A DNA stretch of 64,000 nt from NCBI GenBank assembly GCA_964619935.1, contig CAZUGO010000012.1:39702-103701 (forward strand). Direction: 5' to 3'. This document shows, in pieces, positions 17,030 through 24,203 of the stretch. The notes below the pieces were generated by a model that saw nothing but the letters and a program-made list of their open reading frames with translations, searched no databases and was not told the DNA's origin. The stretch's first letter is position 1. Every line of letters starts with the position of its first letter. The position numbers and the translations under genes are program-made. This DNA comes from CAZUGO01 sp964619935 (GTDB taxonomy: Bacteria; Planctomycetota; Phycisphaerae; UBA1845; CAIVHJ01).

Positions 17030-17871
17030 TTGTACCCCCCGCGGTCGTAGAGCCTTGTGGTCGGCGTGGCCGGCGGCGCGCTGCACGTCCTCCAGGCTGC
17101 AGCCGTTGACTCCGCGCGTCGGCGACCAACCGCGGCTTTGATTCGCTCCGCGTCGTCCCCAAGCGGGCGAAGAAGGACGCCCTCGCCATCAACCCGCAGA
17201 CGGCCCAGCGAATTCGGGTCTACCTCGCCGCCGCCGGCCACTCCGATGATTTCGACGGCCCGCTCTTCCGCCCACTCCGGCATAACGGCCGGCAGCGGAC
17301 GCCACGCCGGCACCTGAACCCGGACGCCATCGACCGCGTCGTGAAGAAGTACGCCCGCCGTATCGGCCTGATCGCGGCTACTCCGCTCACTCGATGCGGG
17401 CGACGTTCATCACGACCGCCCTGGAAGTAGCCGGCGGGCCTGGGCCTTCGAGAACGCCGGCGTGAAGCCCTCGCGACGATTGATCGGCGGGCGCTCAACG
17501 TCGCGGACGGGGTTGCGGTCGGCGACGCCGTGCTTGACGAGGTGCTTGAACAGGCTGGACAGGGCCGCGAGCCGGCGGCGGACAGTCGAGGCCTCGGCGT
17601 GCTCCGCCTCCCGCGTGTACGCCTCCCACGCCAGCACGGCCCGGTGGTCAACGCTGCGCAGCTCCTCCGCAGAGCGGATGCCGAGCGTTCGCATGAAGCG
17701 GCCAACGTCGTGGCGGTAGGCCCGGCGGGTTCGCGGGCTCTTCCGGCTGGCGAGCCAGACGTGCTCCTCGGGAATCGCCGCCAACGCGTCGAGCGTCGGC
17801 GTCGCCGGCGGTTGCGGGTAAGATTCAACCAGCGATGCGGTGCCGGAATCCGGTGAATAGCGGTGTGCCAT
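17030..17871 (-). pseudogene. Tyrosine recombinase (phage-type integrase) broken by an internal inversion
   Basis: Three pieces of one integrase are present. On the minus strand, 17871 to ~17440 encodes the N-terminal SAM-like core-binding domain (PEEHVWLASRKSPRTRRAYR, then AFSKAQARRLL). On the plus strand, ~17120 to 17435 encodes the catalytic middle: SLRVVPKRAKKDALAINPQT, GPLFRPLRHNG, and after a frameshift YSAHSMRATFITTALE with the H-x-x-R box. On the minus strand again, ~17105 to 17030 encodes the end: NGCSLEDVQRAAGHAD, then LYDRGGYNPAGK with the active Tyr, also frameshifted. Thus the middle ~320 bases are inverted, ~30 codons are lost at one joint, and the gene is inactive. Confidence 0.75.
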
Positions 17872-17987
17872 CCTGATTGGTCAACGATGCCTTGGCGATG
17901 CACGAGCAAGTGACGCCGCTGACAGCGCATGCGCAAGCGGGTGAGTTCCGCCGACTGTAGCCAAGCGCCACAGCATACCGATCTGCC

Positions 17988-18085
17988 GGGCGGCGAATAG
18001 ACCGCTTATTCACCGCACGCCTTGCGGTAAATGACTTGCCCTTGCGGCGAATGAATGCTACAATCACCGCAACATATGCGGCGAA
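17988..18085 (+). promoter_or_regulatory. Array of TTGCGGYRAAT-type boxes upstream of the Fic gene (operator candidate)
   Basis: Related boxes occur in both orientations: GGGCGGCGAATAG at 17988, ATTCACCGCA at 18008-18017 (reverse), TTGCGGTAAAT at 18022-18032, TTGCGGCGAAT at 18042-18052, ATCACCGCAA at 18063-18072 (reverse) and ATGCGGCGAAA at 18075-18085. Two direct copies are exactly 20 bases apart, and the reverse/forward pairs form imperfect palindromes. They straddle the promoter. Confidence 0.65.
18036..18064 (+). promoter_or_regulatory. Sigma-70 promoter of the Fic gene
   Basis: TTGCCC, a 17-base spacer and TACAAT, embedded in the box array. The expected transcript starts only ~10-15 bases before the ATG, giving a very short leader. 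Confidence 0.55.
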
Positions 18086-18087
18086 AC

Positions 18088-19206
18088 ATGGCGTACATTC
18101 ACGAAAAGACCGGCTGGCCGGAGTTTACCTGGGAGGGCGAATCGCTCGCCAGCCCATTGGCTGCCGTACGGCACAATCAGGGCCGATGGCTCGGACAAAT
18201 GGAGGCGCTGGGATTCGACCTGCGTGCCGAAGCGAGCCTCGCCGTCCTTACGAGCGACGTGGTGAAGTCCTCCGCCATCGAAGGCGAGAAGCTGAACCCC
18301 GACGAGGTCCGGTCCTCGATCGCACGGCGGCTGGGACTCGACGTGGCGGGCCTGCCGAAAGCGGGCCGGGATGTCGAGGGCGTCGTGGAAATGATGCTCG
18401 ACGGCACGCGGCACTTCGAGAAGCCGCTCACCAAGAAGCGCCTCTTCGACTGGCACGCCTCGCTCTTCCCAACCGGCCGTAGCGGGATGAGCCGGATTAC
18501 GGTCGGAGGATGGCGGAAGAAGGAAGCGGGAGCGATGCAGGTCGTCTCCGGGCCGATGGGACGGGAGAAGGTGCATTTTGAGGCGCCGGAGGCGGACCGC
18601 CTCGAAGCGGAAATGTCCCGGTTCATCAAGTGGTTCAATGCGCCGCCGGCGATGGACCCAGTGCTGAAAGCCGGGATCGCGCACTTCTGGTTCGTGACGA
18701 TCCACCCTTTCGAGGATGGCAACGGACGCATCGCCCGCGCCATCGCAGATATGGCGCTCGCGCGTGCCGACGGCACGAAGGACCGCTTCTATAGCATGTC
18801 GTCGCAGATTGAGGCAGAGCGGAAGGACTACTGCCTGCGGCTGGAAGCGGCGCAGCGCGGAGACGTGAACATCACGCGCTGGCTGGAGTGGTTCCTCGGC
18901 TGCCTGGACCGTGCCATCGGCGGCGCGGAGGGGACACTCGGCGCCGTGCTGCACAAGGCCCGGCTGTGGCAGCGCATCAATCGCCGGCCAGTCAACGACC
19001 GGCAGCGACTGGTCATCAACCGGATGCTGAACGGATTCAAGGGATTCCTTTCGACCTCGAAGTACGCGAAGCTGGCCAAGTGCTCGACCGATACCGCCCT
19101 GCGCGATATCCGGGAACTGGTCGAGCGCGGCATCCTGGTGCAGAACCCCGGCGGCGGCCGGAGCACGAGCTACCGGCTCGGCGAGCCTGACGCTGTGACC
19201 GAGTAG
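18088..19206 (+). CDS. Fic family AMPylase with DUF4172 N-terminus and C-terminal winged helix
   Basis: A 372-residue Fic (filamentation induced by cAMP) enzyme that would transfer AMP to a protein hydroxyl. The N-terminus (YIHEKTGWPEFTWEGESL) is the DUF4172 domain. The autoinhibitory motif S-x-x-x-E-G is seen as SSAIEG at residues 61-66, making it a class II self-inhibited Fic. The active loop HPFEDGNGRIAR lies at ~206-217 with all catalytic residues. Residues ~310-372 form a winged helix (STSKYAKLAKCSTDTALRDI) able to bind DNA. The ATG at 18088 fits family N-termini; 18076 is an alternative. The box array upstream suggests autoregulation. Confidence 0.92.
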   Translation: MAYIHEKTGWPEFTWEGESLASPLAAVRHNQGRWLGQMEALGFDLRAEASLAVLTSDVVKSSAIEGEKLNPDEVRSSIARRLGLDVAGLPKAGRDVEGVVEMMLDGTRHFEKPLTKKRLFDWHASLFPTGRSGMSRITVGGWRKKEAGAMQVVSGPMGREKVHFEAPEADRLEAEMSRFIKWFNAPPAMDPVLKAGIAHFWFVTIHPFEDGNGRIARAIADMALARADGTKDRFYSMSSQIEAERKDYCLRLEAAQRGDVNITRWLEWFLGCLDRAIGGAEGTLGAVLHKARLWQRINRRPVNDRQRLVINRMLNGFKGFLSTSKYAKLAKCSTDTALRDIRELVERGILVQNPGGGRSTSYRLGEPDAVTE

Positions 19207-19662
19207 AGGATGGAGGGCCGGGATGATCGCAACGGAGGACGAATACCGGGAAGCGAAATCGCGGGTGACGGAAGCAAAGACGCAAGGGTCGCGCTTGCGA
19301 AGCGCCAGCCTGGCAGAGGAGGAAATCAAGAAGTCTCGCCGGCCGGATTGGTGAGACCGTTGCCATCAGCAAGGTTCGTGACGATGGAGCGCGCAGCGCG
19401 ATTCAATTGATCGACCAGGAAGCCGTCACCGCCGTCGAAAACCACATCCGCCTAAACCGCCGGAATCACGCGCTTTTCAACCACCGTTCACAACTGCTGA
19501 TGGTAGCCGTGGATGAAGCAGCCGTAGCTGGCCAGCCCGTCGTGGATCTGCTCCATTGACCGGGGTCACTTTTGAAGGCTCTGTTTTGGGTCTCAAGTCG
19601 CAAGTGCTTGAGCAATCGCGATTAACGACTCTGTCCACTCGCCAAACGAACCGCAAAACAGT
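19207..19662. other. Gene-poor stretch with small remnants
   Basis: Holds the 43-residue ORF at 19223. On the minus strand near 19560 lies a short open piece (EQIHDGLASYGCFIHGYHQQ followed by a stop) that looks like the end of a longer lost gene. Nothing else is supported. Confidence 0.4.
19223..19354 (+). pseudogene. Small 43-residue ORF, possible antitoxin N-terminal remnant
   Basis: The ATG follows GGAGG, so translation is plausible. The peptide begins MIATEDEYREAKSRVTEA and continues as a charged helix with SLAEEEIKKS. This resembles the helical N-terminus of HigA/XRE-type antitoxins, but the helix-turn-helix that should follow is absent. It sits 16 bases after the Fic stop and could share its transcript. 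It could also be a genuine small protein. Confidence 0.35.
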
Positions 19663-19806
19663 TCAATAGACACTGGCTGTCTCGTCAAGCGGTGTGACTC
19701 GACGTCCGACGATCATCACCCAGGCTCCTGCCTGAGCAGATTGAATCGCTGCAGCGCGTCCGATTCCGCTCCCCCCGCCTGTGACGCTAACGACCTGATC
19801 TTGCAC
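19663..19806 (-). pseudogene. Short-chain dehydrogenase, truncated after 47 residues
   Basis: GTG at 19806 has GAGGAGA nine bases upstream. The peptide starts VQDQVVSVTGGGSGIGRAAA, with the TGxxxGIG cofactor loop of classical SDRs, and runs through beta-2 (VMIVGRR). It then meets a TGA after only 47 residues. The catalytic YxxxK part is absent downstream. It follows the alpha/beta hydrolase on the same strand and is probably the decayed last gene of that cluster. Confidence 0.7.
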
Positions 19807-19939
19807 TGCCGGGTTCTCCTCGGTGGGTTCGCACAGACCCACGCTCCCAGTGAAACCTGGTTGCCTTCGCCGACTGCAAATTGCCCTCGACTGTCAGCAA
19901 CAACGGGGAAGAGAACGGGCGATCGTTCGAGTCAACTTT

Positions 19940-20893
19940 TCAGGTGCCGAGCGCCTTGCGCAAAACCAGGATTGCCTGCTCAATGGCGGCTGTCGCTGCC
20001 TGCGTAGCGCGAACCGGGTTCAGCATCATGAAGTCGTGGATGATGGCGTTGTAACGGACGCTGGTTGTCGTCACACCCGCCTCAATGAGTCGTCGCGCGT
20101 AGGCTTCACCCTCATCGCGGAGCACATCGTTCTCATCAACGATAACCAGTGCCGGAGGCAGTCCGGAGAGTTGTTCGAGCGATGCACGCAGCGGAGACAC
20201 GGTGACGTCTATACGCTTTTCATGTTCCGGCAGGTACGCATCCCAGAACCAGGCCATCGCTTTCGCTGTGAGGAACGGGCCGTCCGCGAATTCCCTGTAG
20301 CTGGCAGTGTCTTGCCCGGCGTCCGTCACTGGGTAATAAAGCGACTGATGCACGAACTTTACGTCCCCGCGTTGCTTCGCCAGAATCGCCAGGACGGCGG
20401 CCATGTTGCCGCCAACGGAATCACCGGCGACGGCAAGGCGCGTGGCATCAAGTCCTCGTCCTGCTCCTTCCGCCACGATCCATCTTGCCGTGGCATACGC
20501 CTGTTCGATGGCAACCGGATGGCGAGCCTCCGGTGAGCGGTCATACTCGACAAAGACGACGGCCGCCCGGGCGCCCACGGCAAGTTCACGGACAAGTCGA
20601 TCATGCGTCCCTGCATTGCCCAGGATCCAGCCGCCACCGTGAACATACAGAACCACTGGTAACACGTTAGGAGCATTAACGGGTTTAACGATCCGCACAC
20701 GCACAGCGCCAACTTCGGCAGGAACGGCGATCCACTCCTCGCTAACGTCCGGCTTGTCGATCGGCGATGCCTGAATGTCGTCGAGCACCTTGCGCGCCCC
20801 TTCGATACCAAGCTGGTACAGAAATGGTGGCTTCGCGGTGAGGTCTGCAACCTGCTGAGCAGCAGGTTCAAGAGTGATGGTCATGTTTGACAT
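19940..20893 (-). CDS. Alpha/beta hydrolase of the HSL (GDXG) carboxylesterase family
   Basis: A 317-residue esterase or lipase. The oxyanion-hole motif HGGGW is near residue 85, the nucleophile elbow GDSVGG near 157-162, the acid DENDVLRDEG near 255, and the His IHDFMML near 285. These are the four landmarks of the hormone-sensitive-lipase type, and all are intact. The ATG at 20893 follows AGGAGATAG. Base composition is visibly lower in GC than in neighbouring core genes, as expected for transferred DNA. It is flanked on the same strand by remnants of an ECF41 sigma factor and of two nucleotide-binding dehydrogenases, so it may be the surviving member of that operon. Confidence 0.9.
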   Translation of the reverse strand: MSNMTITLEPAAQQVADLTAKPPFLYQLGIEGARKVLDDIQASPIDKPDVSEEWIAVPAEVGAVRVRIVKPVNAPNVLPVVLYVHGGGWILGNAGTHDRLVRELAVGARAAVVFVEYDRSPEARHPVAIEQAYATARWIVAEGAGRGLDATRLAVAGDSVGGNMAAVLAILAKQRGDVKFVHQSLYYPVTDAGQDTASYREFADGPFLTAKAMAWFWDAYLPEHEKRIDVTVSPLRASLEQLSGLPPALVIVDENDVLRDEGEAYARRLIEAGVTTTSVRYNAIIHDFMMLNPVRATQAATAAIEQAILVLRKALGT

Positions 20894-20960
20894 TTGCTAT
20901 CTCCTGTCAGGTTCACAAATTACTGCTGCTGACGATGCCATTCGCTGAACGTGATGTTCC

Positions 20961-21401
20961 CTAGCTTGGAGAATCGCCTGGGTTCAACCCGAGACGATGA
21001 TGACAACGATCTTCATGACAAACTCCTGAATTCGCCTTCCGGTATTGAATGTTGGTTGCCTCCCAGCGAGACAGCTTGTCCGGGTTGGAGATGAGGTGAA
21101 TCGCCCGAACATCGTCTGCGATCCAGTGCGATATCACAGACGCGACCCCTTCGCCTTGGCGTAACACGAGTCCCGGTTCGCCGTTCACCGTGGCCGGATG
21201 GACGTCCTGCAACCAAGGCTTGCGGAAAACTACAGTGAGGAATCGAGCCACGGAATTGCCGCCGCGAATCACCACCCGTGCCGCCGACACCTTGCCACCA
21301 CCGTCCGAATGGATTTCTGCATCCTCGCAGAGCATGGCCAGCTCTCGACCTAACTCGTTACAGGGCAATAAAAAACGGCCCGATGCCAACGATTGCATCA
21401 A
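20961..21401 (-). pseudogene. ECF41-type sigma factor (SigJ-like), C-terminal SnoaL-like remnant
   Basis: The frame carries the C-terminal half of ECF41 sigma factors: DAEIHSDGGGKVSAARVVIR, VARFLTVVFRK, VNGEPGLVLR, and VRAIHLISNPDKL where the protein normally ends. The sigma2 and sigma4 DNA-binding regions are missing; the sequence is cut off at the tRNA-Pro 3' side. Extra residues past NPDKL suggest loss of the native stop. Just downstream (~21019 to 20990, minus strand) an AGGAG-preceded ATG opens MKIVVI and stops after ten codons. This looks like the start of the epimerase/oxidoreductase normally linked to ECF41. Confidence 0.7.
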
Positions 21402-21419
21402 GCCGTTTCAAACATCAAC

Positions 21420-21494
21420 TCGGGGCGACTGGATTTGAACCAGCGACCTCTGCGTCCCGAACGCAGCGCTCTGGCCAGGCTGAGCTACGCCCCG
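21420..21494 (-). tRNA. tRNA-Pro (anticodon CGG)
   Basis: Minus strand, 75 bases. Acceptor CGGGGCG pairs with CGCCCCG, with discriminator A. The D arm is GCTC/GAGC. The anticodon stem CTGCG/CGCAG encloses TTCGGGA, giving anticodon CGG. The T loop is TTCAAAT. The unusual C1-G72 pair is normal for bacterial tRNA-Pro. CCA is not encoded. Its 3' end faces the accessory island, a typical integration boundary. Confidence 0.96.
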
Positions 21495-21555
21495 TCTTGG
21501 TGGTGGTTGGCCGAATCCGGCCTGCTGAGCATGCTAAGACCCCGCCGTGCCAAAG

Positions 21556-22929
21556 TCAAACCTCACCGCCGGCCGGCCCGGCCGACGGGGTCGTCGGCTG
21601 AGGGTCAGCCGGTGCGCAGTGCCGCCGAACCCAGCGATAGGCGGCACATCCGGCCACCGCGGCCACCCCCGCCAGCAATGGTTCGGTCACGTCAGCCACG
21701 TGGCCCACCGTAAACGCCTGGATCGCCTCGGTCAGCCCAACCACGCCAACGGTCAGGAAGATGACCAACACCCGCACGGCTGACGCCGACCTTCCGGGAA
21801 TCATGGCCGCCGCGATCACCGCCAGGGACAAGTACCACATGAATGACGATGTCATCTGCCCAATGGCCAATGAAAACGGCTTTTGAAACTGGGCGTAGAA
21901 CGGAACCCACTGGATTGAATCGCTTGACGGACACACCCACCCGGCATCATCAGGCAGCGCATACCCCGCAATGATCGAACACTGGGCCACCAGGGCGATC
22001 ATCAGCAGGACCCGACCCACCGGGTTAGGCCCCCCCACCTCCGCACCGCGCCGCCACCCCCGATCAATCACCGTGGCACCCAGCACCGCGCCCACCGCGG
22101 CACCATAGACATAAGCGACGACGTCGGCAGCATCACTGGTGTGCGAGCGCAACAGCAGTTGAGCGGCCTCCACCCCAACGGCCAGCAGAATCAACCCGGC
22201 GATCGTATTGACCGCGCTGCACGTGCGGTCAACCCGCCGCTCCCTGCAGGCCAGCGCACCGGCAATCCCCAGGAGCACAAACGCGAAGAAACTGCCGCCC
22301 ATCTCGATGAGCACCTCCATCCGGGAAGCGCCGGGAACCGGCGGCGGTTCAAACGGCGACCACCGCGCCGTCAGGTAGGACGCCCGCAGCTCACCTGGGG
22401 AGCGCACGAAGTCGAACGGAGCCAACTTGGCGAACACCACCAGCAGCGCCACGCCCCAAAACAAAGTCGCCATCGGCCGCCGGGCCAAAGCGACACGCAG
22501 CGATCCGCTGATTCGAGCCCTGGCGCCCAGCGCCGGCCGAGCCAACGCCAGACCGATCAACGCGCCAATGACATTCAAAGTGATGTCGCTGAACGACGGC
22601 ACCCGCCCCGGCACCAGGACCTGCCCGGTTTCCGCAAGCACACCACACCCGGCCGCGACCGCGACGGTCAGCAGCAGCCGGCGGATCAACGATGCCGCGA
22701 CCCGATCCCCCCGAATGCTCAATAAGAATCCGATCGGAAGGTAAATGGTGATGTTCGCCAGGATGTCCTGAAGCGACGCCGACGCCCAGGACAGCATCCC
22801 CAGCGCGTCGAGCGGACCCCGGCGCAGCAACTCGAAATCGAAGTTCAGCGGCAGCCAGGAACCGTAGACAATCAACGCCACGCTGAACCCCAGCAGCGCC
22901 GTAACACCCCCGGCTGATTCAGACCTCAT
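21556..22929 (-). CDS. VanZ-like multi-pass membrane protein
   Basis: A 457-residue integral membrane protein with roughly ten or more hydrophobic helices. It contains two VanZ-like units: residues ~15-140 (WLPLNFDF, then DILANITIYLPIGFLLS, AETGQVLVPGRVPSFSDITL) and ~165-300 (KLAPFDFV, AAQLLLRSHTSDAADVVAY). A third degenerate unit near the C-terminus contains TEAIQAFTVGHVADVTEP. VanZ proteins are linked to glycopeptide tolerance or, in environmental bacteria, to unassigned envelope roles. ATG at 22929 has CAGGAG six bases upstream. It sits just outside the tRNA-Pro boundary and is probably core. Confidence 0.8.
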   Translation of the reverse strand: MRSESAGGVTALLGFSVALIVYGSWLPLNFDFELLRRGPLDALGMLSWASASLQDILANITIYLPIGFLLSIRGDRVAASLIRRLLLTVAVAAGCGVLAETGQVLVPGRVPSFSDITLNVIGALIGLALARPALGARARISGSLRVALARRPMATLFWGVALLVVFAKLAPFDFVRSPGELRASYLTARWSPFEPPPVPGASRMEVLIEMGGSFFAFVLLGIAGALACRERRVDRTCSAVNTIAGLILLAVGVEAAQLLLRSHTSDAADVVAYVYGAAVGAVLGATVIDRGWRRGAEVGGPNPVGRVLLMIALVAQCSIIAGYALPDDAGWVCPSSDSIQWVPFYAQFQKPFSLAIGQMTSSFMWYLSLAVIAAAMIPGRSASAVRVLVIFLTVGVVGLTEAIQAFTVGHVADVTEPLLAGVAAVAGCAAYRWVRRHCAPADPQPTTPSAGPAGGEV

Positions 22930-23177
22930 GGAACGCTCCTGACTGGTCACGCGCTTTCTCCCCCGTCGAAATGCAGCGATGCGACCGGGCGCGGAACCGT
23001 CGCCGCGCCCACACCGCCAGCCGCCCGAACGAATACGTCGGCAGGCCTCCCATTTGATGATATCCCTGCGGCAGACCCATTTCGACGCGCCCGCGGCCGA
23101 TGACGGCTGGTCGATCGCTTATCGGACCGCTAGAATGCCGGCTTTGCGGATGCGCCTCGTCCTTGGAGTACACCCTG

Positions 23178-24203
23178 ATGCGGGCCACCGTGATTCACGG
23201 CTTCGGGGGACCGGAAGTCTTCAGCAACCAGGAAGTGCCGACCCCGCAGCCGGCGGCCGGCGAGGTGCGCCTGCGGGTGGAAGCCTGCGGCATCAATCAC
23301 TACGACGTTTTTCTGCGCCGCGGTGACGTCACCCGTGAGCTGGCGCTCCCCCACGTCATGGGCGCCGACGTGGCCGGCACCATCGACGCCGTCGGCGAGG
23401 GCGTCAGCGGCCTGCCAGTGGGTCGCCGGGTGATGGTCTGCCCCGGATTCCCGCTCGATCCGGCGGAGTATGATCACACACCGATCAATCTGGCCAGCAG
23501 CTACAGTGTCACCGGCGGCCGCCGTTGGGGAGGGTATGCCGAGTTCATGGTGGCACCCGCCCGCTTTGTGCTCGCGGAGCCACCGGACTTGCCGCCGGCT
23601 GAACTTGCTACTTTGCCGCTGGTGCTGGTCACAGCCGTGCACGCCACTCGCACGCTCGGTCAGGTCGGGCCCGGCGATCGCGTGCTGGTCCAGGCGGGTG
23701 CGTCCGGCAGCGGAGCCATGTGCATCCAAGTGGCTCGAACCCTCGGCGCAACGGTCGCCACCACCGTCGGCTCGGACGACAAGTTCGAATTCGTCAGGCG
23801 GCTGGGTGCCGACCTGGTGATCAATTACCGCGAACACGATTTCGTGGAAGCAGTCAAGGACTGGAGCGCCGGTGCCGGGGTCGACGTGGTCATCGACAAT
23901 GTCGGGGGCAGCGTGTTTGACGGCAACCTCAAGAGCCTCCGCCGCGGCGGTCGCTTCGTGAATTTCGGAATGGTCGGCGGACGCAGCGCCCCCTTCGTGT
24001 TTCCGCTGGTATTCTACAAGCAGTTGCAACTCTATGGCTCGATGATGGGCACCCTGGAGGAATTGTCCTGGGGGCTCGATCAGGTCAGGCTGGGCGCCAT
24101 CACCCCGATCCTGGACCACGCGCTGCCGCTCGCCGAAGCACGCCAGGCCCACGAATACATCGAATCCCGCCGCACCCGCGGCAAGCTGGTGCTGTTGCCC
24201 TAA
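23178..24203 (+). CDS. Medium-chain dehydrogenase/reductase, quinone oxidoreductase-like
   Basis: A 341-residue NAD(P)H-dependent oxidoreductase of the MDR superfamily. The GroES-like half carries VEACGINHYDVFLRRG and GADVAGTIDAVGEGV. The Rossmann half has VLVQAGASGSGAMCIQVAR (~residues 170-188) and GADLVINYRE. The zinc-structural Cys cluster is missing, as in quinone oxidoreductases and some alcohol dehydrogenases. ATG at 23178 was chosen because MRATVIHGFGGPEV is the normal family start. The last bases of the stop overlap the convergent gene's stop. Confidence 0.88.
   Translation: MRATVIHGFGGPEVFSNQEVPTPQPAAGEVRLRVEACGINHYDVFLRRGDVTRELALPHVMGADVAGTIDAVGEGVSGLPVGRRVMVCPGFPLDPAEYDHTPINLASSYSVTGGRRWGGYAEFMVAPARFVLAEPPDLPPAELATLPLVLVTAVHATRTLGQVGPGDRVLVQAGASGSGAMCIQVARTLGATVATTVGSDDKFEFVRRLGADLVINYREHDFVEAVKDWSAGAGVDVVIDNVGGSVFDGNLKSLRRGGRFVNFGMVGGRSAPFVFPLVFYKQLQLYGSMMGTLEELSWGLDQVRLGAITPILDHALPLAEARQAHEYIESRRTRGKLVLLP

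Noticed and set aside
21393..21713. Plus-strand ORF over tRNA-Pro
   Set aside because: LDLNQRPLRPERSALARLSYAP is likewise the antisense of a tRNA-Pro gene.
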